From: Clostridiaceae bacterium
Lineage (GTDB): Bacteria; Bacillota; Clostridia; Oscillospirales; Acutalibacteraceae
Length of the DNA: 38,321 nt
Reading direction: 5' to 3'
Assembly (NCBI GenBank): GCA_016282855.1
Contig: JAEELT010000046.1
Coordinates: forward strand, 1-38,321
This document shows positions 25,692 to 38,321 of the stretch, piece by piece. Below the pieces are notes generated by a model. The model was not told the origin of the DNA. It worked only from the letters and a program-made list of their open reading frames with translations, and did no database searches. Each line of letters starts with the position of its first letter. Positions within the stretch are counted from its first letter, which is position 1. The position numbers and the translations under genes are program-made.

Positions 25692-27206
25692 TTACTGATT
25701 TACCGGTATCTGCTCCCCGTCCATGTGCATTTTTTCCATAAGCGCGCGCTTTGACCTTGCTCTTTCAAGCTCAATGTACATACGCTCTCTTGTATCCTTG
25801 TCTATGTTGTAGAAGAGCATGGGAAGAAGGGCAAGGAAATCAAATATAAGATGCGGACCGAACGCTATAAGGAATAGCCTCCATTTGGTTTCCTGAGTCT
25901 GAATGGCAGTTTCGCCTATTTCATATTTTGCCCAGTCCTGAAGCAGATGCGCGTTCACTATTCTGAGAATTGCGTCTTTCACTTTTATGAAGTAGCCCTT
26001 CATAAGATTGATTGTAGCTTCAACCCTGAAGCCATTCTTCCATTCGCAGTAGTCAAGCACCTCGTAATCTATTTCCTTGGCGACTATGCCTTTGGTGGCA
26101 TAGAAAACCATCTCAAGCAAATTACCCATTCCGAAAGCAATTGACATGGGCAGCTTTTTCTGGTAGAAACCGTTTTTCTCGCCGCCTATAAGACCCGTAA
26201 AGAAGAAGAGCGCTTCGCTGATGAAAATTGAGCCGCTTGAAAAATACCAGAGCATTTTGGTTGAAAAGCGTTCTCTGAATTTCGGCGCAAACGCATATGA
26301 AGCGTATGACACCGGCATTCCCGGGATGCCCGCTACAACAGGCAGCATATTGAATCTGAGCACATCATTGTAATATAAATCCTCGCCCGAGCCGATATCT
26401 ATGCCGCCTATAAGACCGGTGAGGGTGTAAATAAGCAGAGGTCTGTTGCGGAAAACCGAAAGTATGCCCTTGACCGGATGAGGCGGTTTTTCGCTCTGAG
26501 GCACTCTCTCTTTGCTGACGATGAACCAGAACACCGTGGGAATAATCGTGATTATCCAGATTGTTGTCTTGAAAGCAATAAAGGTTTTGGTCAGGGATGC
26601 CTTGAGCTTGCCGTTGGCTATAAGGTCGTAAAGCAGACCGATCAGCTGAGACGGCAGCTTTGCAACAAGGTCTCCAACAAAGTTGGCGCTCACGAGCAGG
26701 CTCGTTCGTTCATTCGGGTTGGGAGTGAAAACATTTTCAATATATCCGCCGCCTCCGAAAAACGCGCCTATGGTTTCATTGAAATACTGAAGCACCATGT
26801 AAGCTATGAGTTTCTGCCCGGTACTCAGGCCGAAGTAAGCTGCAATAAGGGGCAAAAAGCAAGTATATATCCCGGAAAGAATGCTGGGAATGAGTGAAAG
26901 ATACTGGAACGGCTTGAATTTGCCCCAGCGGGTACGCATATTGTCTATTATGGCAGCGGAGACAGGGTCATTTATCATATCATACACAGTCAGCGCGGCA
27001 GTTGCCTTTGCAAGACCTTTTGGCTCAACGCCGAAAATCTTGTAAAGCCATATATCCGCACCGACATCATACTGGGCGAGCCCGAGCTTGCCGAAAGCGC
27101 TGTATGCCACATAGGCTATTCTTTCTTTTGTGGTGCAGAACAGGCGGTTCATATAGGCCTGATTCATTTCAAGCTGCTCGGATTCCCTGAGTTTTTCATC
27201 AGCCAT
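25692..27206 (-). CDS. GPH/MFS-type cation:sugar symporter-like protein, cassette copy 2
   Basis: The 504-residue protein is a paralogue of the transporter at 15549-17129. It shares AALTVYDMINDPVSAAIIDN, followed by MRTRWGKFKPF (MelB-type region), the extra C-terminal block DYEVLDYCEWKNGFRVEATI, and the terminal helix YNIDKDTRERMYIELERAR. About 12 hydrophobic segments are present. The ATG at 27206 is preferred over one two codons upstream because AGGAGG then lies nine bases before it. The start overlaps the stop of the zinc-ribbon gene by eight bases, so translation is coupled. Sodium- or proton-driven uptake of a glycoside is the family expectation. The substrate is unknown. Confidence 0.82.
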   Translation of the reverse strand: MADEKLRESEQLEMNQAYMNRLFCTTKERIAYVAYSAFGKLGLAQYDVGADIWLYKIFGVEPKGLAKATAALTVYDMINDPVSAAIIDNMRTRWGKFKPFQYLSLIPSILSGIYTCFLPLIAAYFGLSTGQKLIAYMVLQYFNETIGAFFGGGGYIENVFTPNPNERTSLLVSANFVGDLVAKLPSQLIGLLYDLIANGKLKASLTKTFIAFKTTIWIITIIPTVFWFIVSKERVPQSEKPPHPVKGILSVFRNRPLLIYTLTGLIGGIDIGSGEDLYYNDVLRFNMLPVVAGIPGMPVSYASYAFAPKFRERFSTKMLWYFSSGSIFISEALFFFTGLIGGEKNGFYQKKLPMSIAFGMGNLLEMVFYATKGIVAKEIDYEVLDYCEWKNGFRVEATINLMKGYFIKVKDAILRIVNAHLLQDWAKYEIGETAIQTQETKWRLFLIAFGPHLIFDFLALLPMLFYNIDKDTRERMYIELERARSKRALMEKMHMDGEQIPVNQ

Positions 27207-28053
27207 TATCATCCGCCTCCTTTATGTCTTCACCTGTCTTTTTTTCTGCGGCTTCATCTTTTTCGATTTCGGCTTCCTTCTCCTCCATAATTGCCTGAAG
27301 GCGCCGGTACTGCTCCTGCCGTATTTCTTCGGCAGTCATTGTCTTCTGCATTTCAAAATATTCCTCAATCGGTATTCCGCCCACAAAGCACTGCTTGTGA
27401 TGAATGGGAATACCCTGCTTTATTACAGCAAAATCAATCACGGCGCAGAGCACCTGCAGAGCAAGATAAAGATAAATGCCGGCAGCAGGTGTGCCTGTGA
27501 AAACAGCGTCGGATTTATCGGCAATAAACACCGCAAGTGAACCGAAAGAAGCGAGCAGAGTAAGCGAGTTTATGATAACCGCTCTTGCTTTCGCGTGCTT
27601 TGAGCAGGCAAGCATAATAAGGAAGAAATGAATCAGCCACAAAACAACCGACAGCAAAAGCAGCCCGAGGCTGCAGGTAAATAATCTGTCGGAAGTCAAA
27701 AAACCGTCGCTGCCGATTACTTCCACACCGTTATAGACGGTAATCATTGAAACGCTGCCCTCAAAATCGGCAAACGAAGGATTCAGACTGCCTTTTACCA
27801 TAGGAAGAAAGAGCGCGAACACCGGGATGAACGAAGTAACGATTCTTACAACGGCAAGCTTTGAGCCGATAAATGATGCCTTCAGGCGGTCAATTTTCTT
27901 CTGAAAGTGATAGTGCTGAACCTCGGCAATGTCAGCCTGCTGCATAAGGCGCTCCTGCAGGTCATAGACCACAATGTTTGCTCCGCAGTGCGGGCAATGC
28001 TGACGCCAGTCCCTGACTCTGAGATGAGCCCCGCATTTAGGGCAGTCCGCCAT
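27199..28053 (-). CDS. Zinc-ribbon membrane protein, cassette copy 2
   Basis: The 284-residue paralogue of the protein at 14666-15535 has the same ribbon (Cys4, Cys7, Cys20, Cys23) with the shared DW(K/R)Q pair between the cysteines. It shares the RLKASFIGS linker, four predicted helices (about 70-87, 127-149, 160-177, 193-210), GIPIHHKQCFVGGIPIEEYF and a charged coiled-coil-like tail (240-284). The ribosome-binding site AAGGAGGG is the same as in copy 1. It is translationally coupled to the GPH gene and follows the ABC exporter by 21 bases. The conserved cysteine in the HxxC motif after the last helix is a further possible metal or thiol site. Function unknown. Confidence 0.85.
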   Translation of the reverse strand: MADCPKCGAHLRVRDWRQHCPHCGANIVVYDLQERLMQQADIAEVQHYHFQKKIDRLKASFIGSKLAVVRIVTSFIPVFALFLPMVKGSLNPSFADFEGSVSMITVYNGVEVIGSDGFLTSDRLFTCSLGLLLLSVVLWLIHFFLIMLACSKHAKARAVIINSLTLLASFGSLAVFIADKSDAVFTGTPAAGIYLYLALQVLCAVIDFAVIKQGIPIHHKQCFVGGIPIEEYFEMQKTMTAEEIRQEQYRRLQAIMEEKEAEIEKDEAAEKKTGEDIKEADDNG

Positions 28054-28074
28054 GTAAATCCCTCCTTATTTCAG

Positions 28075-29802
28075 TTATCTCATTTTATACTGTATTTCAT
28101 AAAGGTTTTTATATAACCCGCCGTGCTCCATAAGCTCTGTATGGGTGCCTGTCTCTTCGATTCTGCCGCCGTTTATCACGGCTATTCTATCGGCGTTTCG
28201 TATTGTGGAGAGCCGGTGGGCAACGACTATGCAGGTTCTGCCCTCGCAAAGCTCATCGAGTGCCTGCTGAATATAAACCTCTGTGCTGCTGTCAAGAGCG
28301 CTTGTTGCCTCATCAAGAATAAGAATTGAAGGGTTTTTAAGAAAAACACGCGCGATTGATATGCGCTGCTTCTGCCCGCCGGAGAGACGAACTCCTCTCT
28401 CCCCTATCTCGGTGTCATATCCGTCCGGCAGCGACACGGCGAAGTCGTGAATATTTGCCCTTTTAGCCGCTTCAATCACAGCATCGTCATCGGCATCCTT
28501 GCAGCCGTATCTGATATTGTCTTTTATTGAGCCTGAAAAAAGGAAAACATCCTGCTGAACTATGCCTATATTTTTGCGAAGAGAATCCATTGTAATGCTT
28601 CTGATATCCCTGCCGTCAATGAGAATCTTGCCTGCGCCCTCGGGCAGCTTATAAAAATTCGGTATAAGATTGCATATGGTCGTCTTGCCCCCGCCCGACG
28701 GGCCGACAAGAGCGTATTTCTCACCGCTGTTTATTTTAAATGAAACATTGTCAAGTATCTCGCGGCTGTCTCTGACGGTATAGTGAAAAGTTATGTTTCT
28801 GAATTCAATATCACCGTTTATTTTTTCTATGTTCTCCGCCCCGGGAGCATCCCGCTCGGCGGGCTCATCCATAATCTCGGTAAAGCGCTGAAAACCCGTT
28901 ACTCCGTTTTGCCACTGCTCAACAAATGATATCAGGGTCTGAACGGGAGAAATGAAAAGGTTTACTGCCACGATAAAAGCCGAATACTCGCCGAAATTGA
29001 TTTTATTGTTATAGAGAAACAGGCCGCCGGCTATGAGAATAATCACATTGAACACATCGGTGATAAAGGATGTGGATGAGTGAAATCTGCCCATTGCTTT
29101 GTATGATTTTGCCGATGCCTCCACAAACTGTCCGTTGCCCTTTTCAAATTTTCTGAGTTCCTCGCCGGCGTTGGTATAAGCCTTGGTGACTCTCACGCCC
29201 GTAATGGAGCTCTCAAGCGATGCGTTGATAACCGCGTTGCTCTCCCTGCGCTCTTTAAACGCAGCTCTCATTCGTTTGCGGTAATAGTATGACACCCACG
29301 CAAGCACAGGCACACAGGCAAATATGATAAGTGTGAGAGCCGGGTTAAGCGAACAGAGATAGGAAAAGCTCAGCACTATCATTATGGAGCAGGTCAGCAG
29401 GTTTTCGGGCCCGTGATGAGCAAGTTCGCTCACCTCAAACAGGTCATTTGTCATGCGGGTCATAATTGAGCCTGTTTCATGATTATCGTAAAAGGCAAAC
29501 GGAAGCTTTTCAAGGTGAGCAAAAAGCTCCCTTCTCATCTGCGCCTGCATATAAGTGCCTATCATATGCCCCTGATACTGCACAAAGTATCTCAGGTGCA
29601 TTCTTATAAAATAGAGAACAAGCACCGTAACGCCCGAAATTATAATCAGGCGGAAATTTCTCTGAGGAATAAAAGTGTTGAGCATTCTGTTGGTTATCAC
29701 GGGGTAAACCATCCCGAGCACCGAAATGGCAACCGACGCCGCCATATCCAGCGCAAAAAGCTTTTTGTGCGGCCCGTAATAAGAAATAAACCTTCTAATC
29801 AT
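28075..29802 (-). CDS. ABC transporter, fused permease and ATPase (exporter type)
   Basis: The 575-residue half-transporter has a six-helix membrane domain in residues 1-310. The ATPase domain carries Walker A GPSGGGKTT (367-375), Q-loop in IVQQDVFLFSG, signature LSGGQKQR (474-481), Walker B ILILDEATSALD (Glu498) and the switch His in VVAHRLST. It would work as a homodimer exporting lipids, peptides or drugs. Organisation and length match MsbA/LmrA-like exporters. A single half-transporter gene is present, with no partner half nearby. It sits between patatin and zinc-ribbon genes in one minus-strand operon; a link to lipid or lysolipid handling is possible through the patatin neighbour. Confidence 0.93.
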   Translation of the reverse strand: MIRRFISYYGPHKKLFALDMAASVAISVLGMVYPVITNRMLNTFIPQRNFRLIIISGVTVLVLYFIRMHLRYFVQYQGHMIGTYMQAQMRRELFAHLEKLPFAFYDNHETGSIMTRMTNDLFEVSELAHHGPENLLTCSIMIVLSFSYLCSLNPALTLIIFACVPVLAWVSYYYRKRMRAAFKERRESNAVINASLESSITGVRVTKAYTNAGEELRKFEKGNGQFVEASAKSYKAMGRFHSSTSFITDVFNVIILIAGGLFLYNNKINFGEYSAFIVAVNLFISPVQTLISFVEQWQNGVTGFQRFTEIMDEPAERDAPGAENIEKINGDIEFRNITFHYTVRDSREILDNVSFKINSGEKYALVGPSGGGKTTICNLIPNFYKLPEGAGKILIDGRDIRSITMDSLRKNIGIVQQDVFLFSGSIKDNIRYGCKDADDDAVIEAAKRANIHDFAVSLPDGYDTEIGERGVRLSGGQKQRISIARVFLKNPSILILDEATSALDSSTEVYIQQALDELCEGRTCIVVAHRLSTIRNADRIAVINGGRIEETGTHTELMEHGGLYKNLYEIQYKMR

Positions 29803-29829
29803 TTCTCTTCTGTTCTCCCGTAAGCGGTA

Positions 29830-30690
29830 TCAGTCCCGCGCCATAAACTCTTTCATTTTATCAAGCAGTTCTTTCCCTCGGGCTGTGCCGCGATTGTAAA
29901 CATCTTTAATCTTTTCAAGATCTCTTTCCGTTCTTCGTATGCCGAGCGGCGAAGGCGGTCTGATAATAAAGACCTTCCCCTCCTTCTCAAGTTCGCTCAG
30001 GCGCGCGACAGACTCATTATATTCGTTATGCCTGTCAAGCAGGCGGTGCTCAAAAGCGGGATATCTGCCGTAAGCCAGCTTCACGGGCAGCTCAGGCATA
30101 GGGCTTTTTCTGTAATCGCTATCCCTTGTCAGCACCACCACGAGCCTGTCATAGCCAAGCTCAAACATATGCTCAAAGGGAATACTGTCCGCCACGCCTC
30201 CGTCAAGATACGGCTTGCCGCCGAGCATAACGGGCGTGGAAACAAAAGGAAGGGATGACGAAGCCCTGAGCACCTCCATGCCGAAATCGAAATCGGTCAC
30301 CTCAAAATACTCGGCTTCTCCTGTTTCAAGGTTTGTCACACAGGCGTAGTAAGGAGTGCCGGAAGCGCGGTAGGTTTCAAAATCAAACGGATAATACTTT
30401 ACGGGCACCGTATAGTAAGCAAAGTCCTTATCCATCATATTGCCCGTTTTTATTAGATTGCTCAGACTCATATATCTTTTATCCCTGATAAACTGCAGAT
30501 TGAAAGCGAGAGCTCTCCCCTTTTGCTTTGAAAGAAGATTTATGCCTATGACAGCTCCGGCTGATACGCCGATAACGCCGTCAAACTTTATATCATTTTC
30601 AATAAAAACATCTATTATGCCGGCGGAAAACATTCCCCTCATTGCTCCGCCCTCAAGCACAAGCCCGATTTTATTTCCGGAATTGCTCAA
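29830..30690 (-). CDS. Patatin-like phospholipase family protein
   Basis: The protein of about 286 residues shows the patatin dyad and oxyanion hole: LEGGAMRGMFSAG, nucleophile serine in GVIGVSAGAV, and catalytic Asp in PYLDGGVADSIP. The layout resembles the bacterial RssA/YjjU type of cytoplasmic patatins that hydrolyse phospholipids or acyl esters. Upstream in-frame codons exist (TTG at 30711). I choose TTG at 30690 because AGAGGTG lies five bases before it and this avoids overlap with the phosphoesterase gene. No signal peptide or membrane helix is seen. Substrate not known. Confidence 0.88.
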   Translation of the reverse strand: MSNSGNKIGLVLEGGAMRGMFSAGIIDVFIENDIKFDGVIGVSAGAVIGINLLSKQKGRALAFNLQFIRDKRYMSLSNLIKTGNMMDKDFAYYTVPVKYYPFDFETYRASGTPYYACVTNLETGEAEYFEVTDFDFGMEVLRASSSLPFVSTPVMLGGKPYLDGGVADSIPFEHMFELGYDRLVVVLTRDSDYRKSPMPELPVKLAYGRYPAFEHRLLDRHNEYNESVARLSELEKEGKVFIIRPPSPLGIRRTERDLEKIKDVYNRGTARGKELLDKMKEFMARD

Positions 30691-30707
30691 ATAAACACCT
30701 CTTTTTT

Positions 30708-31541
30708 TCAAATAACAGTAAGCTCACGCGCGCAGCCGCTGTAACCGCTGCCGGTAACAAACTGAGTAAGGCTGTCTGTCAGATTGCTTTCGAAGCTGAA
30801 ATGCAGATGACCCGTGAGCACAGCCTTGATAAGCGGCTCCGATTTTATATAGTCAATCATGCGCATCGTAGGCTCATCTGGGCGCTGCTGAACAGCTCTG
30901 AACTCACTGTAAGGCAACAGATGCTCCTCATCGCAGCCCACAAGGTAGGTGCATTCGCCGGGCAATAAACTCATGTGATAATCATAGAGTGACTGCTCAA
31001 AAATCGGGTCGTGAAACGCGAGTATAATCGGCAGACCCTTTTCAGCCTCTTTTTTCAGCCGGAAAAGCTGCCAATCGGCAAAGAGATAATAGCTGTTGTC
31101 TATGCCTACTATATTGACGCCGCCGACAACGCGGGAGTTGAAAAACATTGGCACGCCAAAGCCGTAACCCATCTGCATATAGCTGTTCATACGGTAGGCG
31201 TTATCCTCCCACGCTTCACCGACATACTGTGAATAATCGTGATTGCCGGCAATGAAAAATATTTTATCATTTTTCAGTATTTCACGCGCTTTTTCGACAT
31301 TGGCGTGTGAAACAAAATCTATAAGGTCGCCTGTGTGCACAAGCAAATCGCAGTTTTTACCGGCATAGTCAATCTGCTCATAAAGATACTTTTCCCTCTC
31401 GGGGCCTGACATTCTTTTTGAAAGCTCGTGCTTACGCTCGTCATCGCGCTCATCGGCAAAGCCGAGATGTGTGTCGGTAACGTGAAGAAGTTTCACAGGC
31501 TTTTCAAGCCCGATCCGAATGGTTGATTTCTCTATCAGCAC
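30708..31541 (-). CDS. Metallophosphoesterase (calcineurin-like)
   Basis: The protein of about 277 residues contains the full metallophosphoesterase signature: HVTDTHLGF (DxH), HTGDLIDF (GD), AGNHDYSQ (GNHD), AFHDPIFEQ and LTGHLHFSF (GHxH). All metal ligands are present. The frame is open to an ATG at 31613, but that would overlap the permease gene by 44 bases. GTG at 31541 with AAAGGCGG upstream gives a 28-base gap and a protein starting just before the first strand. Family members cleave phosphomonoesters, phosphodiesters or nucleotides; substrate unknown. It is cotranscribed with the permease and the patatin-like gene. Confidence 0.88.
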   Translation of the reverse strand: MLIEKSTIRIGLEKPVKLLHVTDTHLGFADERDDERKHELSKRMSGPEREKYLYEQIDYAGKNCDLLVHTGDLIDFVSHANVEKAREILKNDKIFFIAGNHDYSQYVGEAWEDNAYRMNSYMQMGYGFGVPMFFNSRVVGGVNIVGIDNSYYLFADWQLFRLKKEAEKGLPIILAFHDPIFEQSLYDYHMSLLPGECTYLVGCDEEHLLPYSEFRAVQQRPDEPTMRMIDYIKSEPLIKAVLTGHLHFSFESNLTDSLTQFVTGSGYSGCARELTVI

Positions 31542-31569
31542 GGAATTACCGCCTTTCTTGAATAATGTA

Positions 31570-32715
31570 TCAGAAAAACTTCCACCTTGAAAGAAGAAAT
31601 CCCGGTATGACAACTATTATGAAAAATGCCCAGGAAACAAGAGTAAATGTTTTCACAAATTTTCTGCCGTTTCCGGGATATTCGCGCACATAAATACGGT
31701 AATTGATTACAGAGGCAAGCGAGCCGATGAGCGAGCAGAGCCCCGCTGTATCTGCGCCGTAAATAAGCCCTGAAAAATTCTCAGTAAAAGGATAAAGAAC
31801 AATAGATGCCGGCACATTCGAAATAATCTGGCTGAGGCCTATTGCCCACCAGTATTCCCTGCCTGCTACGCGCAAGGTGAGAAATGCAGATATTTTTTCG
31901 TTGCCTGCTATTGATGATGAAAAGACAAAGAAACAGAGGAATGTGACAATGAGCACATAGTCAACTCTGAGAAAAATTTTGCGGTCAGCAATAAACACAG
32001 CCGCAATAACGGCAATCAGCGCAGCCCACCAGAGCCCGGTGCGCGTGATAATCACTGTCATCACAAGCACAAAGAGAGCTGTATAAGTAATCCTCTGCGG
32101 GCGTCTGTCCTGCTTCCAGGAGGGGCTTTCGTGAGTAAAAATAATCCTTTCGCGTATATTTCTGCGATAAAGCACGAGCACAAAAGCCACAAGCAAAACA
32201 GCGCTCATAACCGAAAGAGGCAGCATATGAAGCATGAAATGAAGGAAGCCGATTTCCTTTGCCTGACCGTAAAGAAAGAGGTTTTGCGGCGAACCGAAGG
32301 GAGTAAGCAGAGAGCCCCTGATTGCGGCAATATTCTCCATTGATATAACAGGCAGAATATATTTTTCACGCTCACCGCTTTTGAAAAGCAAAATAGTGAG
32401 TGGAACAAAAATAATAAGGGAAACATCGTTTGTAACAAACATTGAAGTGAAGAAAACTCCGAAAATAAGGAAAAGCGAGAGAGCTGTTACCGAGCTCAGC
32501 TTTGAACCGAGGTTTTCAAGAGGCCTCAGTACATTCTCCTTTTTAAAACCCTCAAGCACACAGAGCATCATAAGCAGAGTGCCCAGAGTCCTCCAGTCAA
32601 TCCTGCTGAAAAAATCGGCACCCGGAGGTGTAATTATAAGGCCGGCGATTGCCGCAAGAAGCGACACGCTGAGCATAATATCCTTTTTAAGAAAAACAAA
32701 TAATTTTTTCATCAA
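31570..32715 (-). CDS. ArsB/NhaD/SLC13-like anion permease
   Basis: The 381-residue membrane protein has about ten helices. It shows features of the ion-transporter superfamily permeases: TLGTLLMMLCVLEGF, FFTSMFVTNDVSLIIFVPLT (the NDV element of the first re-entrant loop), SLLTPFGSPQNLFLYG and the later SQIISNVPASIVLYPFT repeat. The second repeat is somewhat short. Transported ion not identifiable; arsenite, citrate/dicarboxylate and Na+/H+ exchange all occur in this superfamily. GGAAGA lies upstream of two adjacent ATG codons. It appears to head the operon that runs down to the second GPH gene. Confidence 0.85.
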   Translation of the reverse strand: MMKKLFVFLKKDIMLSVSLLAAIAGLIITPPGADFFSRIDWRTLGTLLMMLCVLEGFKKENVLRPLENLGSKLSSVTALSLFLIFGVFFTSMFVTNDVSLIIFVPLTILLFKSGEREKYILPVISMENIAAIRGSLLTPFGSPQNLFLYGQAKEIGFLHFMLHMLPLSVMSAVLLVAFVLVLYRRNIRERIIFTHESPSWKQDRRPQRITYTALFVLVMTVIITRTGLWWAALIAVIAAVFIADRKIFLRVDYVLIVTFLCFFVFSSSIAGNEKISAFLTLRVAGREYWWAIGLSQIISNVPASIVLYPFTENFSGLIYGADTAGLCSLIGSLASVINYRIYVREYPGNGRKFVKTFTLVSWAFFIIVVIPGFLLSRWKFF

Positions 32716-32904
32716 TAATTCTTCCGGATATGATTATTCCCGGTGATTTATTCAAAGAATACCGGTGTTTCCCTGTATTTACCGGACGGCCGGTAAGTAA
32801 AAAGATTAAAGTGTATAACATAGAGTATTTACTAAAGCCGTCATCTCCGATGACGCATTACCCATTAAGAGTAAGATTCTCTGTGCCCCGCATATAAGGC
32901 TGCT
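32716..32904. other. Intergenic region with two perfect inverted repeats
   Basis: This 189-base gap follows the ubiquitin-fusion gene and precedes the permease operon. It contains TTACCGG-ACGG-CCGGTAA (32779-32796) and CGTCATC-TCC-GATGACG (32839-32855). The second may be the terminator of the fusion gene, but it lacks a T-run (GCTTTAG follows on the minus strand). The first could be an operator or RNA hairpin. A clear promoter was not found. Confidence 0.5.
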
Positions 32905-37914
<5,010 letters not shown>

Positions 37915-37986
37915 TTATATTTAATAAAAATATAACTTTTGAAATCCCGAGCAAATAATATACGAACATATAATATAATTGAATAT

Positions 37987-38016
37987 ATTATAACACTATA
38001 TATAGATAAATTTCAA
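37987..38016 (-). promoter_or_regulatory. Sigma-A promoter of the ubiquitin-fusion gene
   Basis: On the minus strand TTGAAA (38011-38016) is followed after 18 bases by a perfect TATAAT (37987-37992). Transcription would start near 37980, giving an AT-rich 5' leader of about 84 bases. The region is very AT-rich, so other -10-like sites exist. Confidence 0.6.
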
Positions 38017-38072
38017 GTAAAAACATACATATCTATTGTATTTCTATTGTATTTGAATCACTTTGATGCATT

Positions 38073-38156
38073 GCTGCCTCCTGCCCGCGTTTCAAAGCTC
38101 AGCGCTTCGTTACAAAGCCGAAACTTTTTAAGCGCGTGCGGCGGGCAACAGGCAGC
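38073..38156. repeat. Long imperfect inverted repeat in the intergenic region
   Basis: GCTGCCTCCTGCCCGC (38073-38088) and GCGGGCAACAGGCAGC (38141-38156) match as inverted arms at 14 of 16 positions, and the inner GTTTC/GAAAC can also pair. The GC-rich hairpin stands out from its AT-rich left flank. It lies between the divergent fusion-gene and tRNA promoters. It may be a terminator-less structured element or a small mobile relic. Nothing else was found in 37903-38216 apart from the two promoters. Confidence 0.5.
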
Positions 38157-38164
38157 TGACATAC

Positions 38165-38193
38165 TTGACAAAACCATTATCTTTTGGTAAAAT
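38165..38193 (+). promoter_or_regulatory. Strong sigma-A promoter ahead of the tRNA-Ser fragment
   Basis: A perfect TTGACA and TAAAAT (five of six consensus positions) are separated by exactly 17 bases. The expected start point near 38200 is about 16 bases before the first base of the tRNA-like sequence. Confidence 0.8.
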
Positions 38194-38215
38194 TCACGGG
38201 CAAACAAAATAACAC

Positions 38216-38254
38216 GGAGAGTTGTCCGAGTGGTCGAAGGTGCAGCACTCGAAA
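38216..38254 (+). tRNA. 5' half of tRNA-Ser(CGA); 3' half not recognisable
   Basis: From 38216 the sequence reads as the acceptor strand GGAGAGT, D-arm TTGTCCGAGTGGTCGAAGG and anticodon-stem 5' strand CAGCA. The loop CTCGAAA follows, with anticodon CGA for Ser codon UCG. The expected TGCTG that should pair with CAGCA is missing (CCGTA is found). The distance to a T-loop-like TTCGAAT at the window end (about 100 bases) is too long for a normal class II tRNA. It is either an interrupted tRNA gene or a tRNA fragment left at an integration border; the window ends before this can be decided. Confidence 0.6.
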
Positions 38255-38285
38255 CCGTACTCCGTGTTGGTCGTTTGCTCGGCGT

Positions 38286-38310
38286 GAAATCCTTGATTTA
38301 CAAGGGTTTC
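38286..38310. repeat. 10-bp inverted repeat at the window end, recombination-site-like
   Basis: GAAATCCTTG and CAAGGGTTTC (with one G-T pair) flank a five-base spacer. Arms and spacer of this size resemble tyrosine-recombinase core sites. It lies 31 bases after the point where the tRNA-Ser sequence breaks off. Assignment as an attachment site is a guess. Confidence 0.3.
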
Positions 38311-38321
38311 AAGATTCGAAT

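Noticed and set aside
38216-38321. Complete tRNA-Ser gene
   Set aside because: The anticodon stem cannot close after CTCGAAA, and the T-loop-like sequence is about 30 bases too far away.

Overview
The window looks like the chromosome of a gut-type anaerobic Firmicute (class Clostridia). The reasons are strong AGGAGG-type ribosome-binding sites, frequent GTG/TTG starts, a glycine riboswitch ahead of a sodium:amino-acid symporter, YhaM- and PrmA-type housekeeping genes, glycoside hydrolases with GPH-type sugar symporters, and an old-yellow-enzyme/SDR pair of the kind found in bile-acid and steroid metabolising Clostridia. This assignment is inference; no rRNA marker is present.

Left part (1-14.5 kb). 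A minus-strand FMN/Fe-S/FAD oxidoreductase sits head to head with a plus-strand Gfo/Idh/MocA dehydrogenase. A long minus-strand run follows, read right to left: Lrp-type regulator, TTG-started aminotransferase, a strong terminator, Na/Pi cotransporter with PhoU domain, YhaM-like 3'-5' exonuclease, DUF2804 protein, PrmA, short QueG-like Fe-S protein, GH38 alpha-mannosidase, alpha/beta esterase and a previously uncalled 27-residue membrane peptide. Most junctions overlap or are very short.

Middle (14.6-28 kb). A two-gene cassette, a zinc-ribbon four-helix membrane protein followed by a GPH-type transporter, occurs twice (plus strand 14.7-17.1 kb, minus strand 25.7-28.1 kb). Between the copies lie a minus-strand operon (lysoplasmalogenase-like protein, CxxC carboxymuconolactone-decarboxylase-like protein, SDR, CDP-glycerol glycerophosphotransferase-like enzyme, GH78 alpha-L-rhamnosidase) and a plus-strand glycine riboswitch/terminator controlling an AGCS symporter.

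Right part (28-38.3 kb). A minus-strand operon encodes an ArsB/SLC13-like permease, metallophosphoesterase, patatin-like lipase and ABC exporter, and runs on into the second zinc-ribbon/GPH cassette. Upstream of it is the outstanding feature of the window: a 1663-residue secreted protein. Its signal peptide is followed directly by an almost perfect eukaryotic ubiquitin (70 of 76 residues identical to human ubiquitin, all seven lysines, Ile44 patch and the C-terminal Arg-Gly-Gly intact). Ubiquitin is fused to a large adhesin-like body of GLUG repeats, Ig-like domains and MBG/MucBP/InlB-like repeats. The predicted signal peptidase cut falls exactly before ubiquitin Met1. No E1, E2, E3 or deubiquitinase gene is visible in the window, so this is most simply read as a horizontally acquired eukaryotic domain displayed outside the cell.

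The right edge carries a good promoter followed by the 5' half of a tRNA-Ser(CGA). Its 3' half is not recognisable and it is flanked by inverted repeats, which may mark the border of an integrated element.
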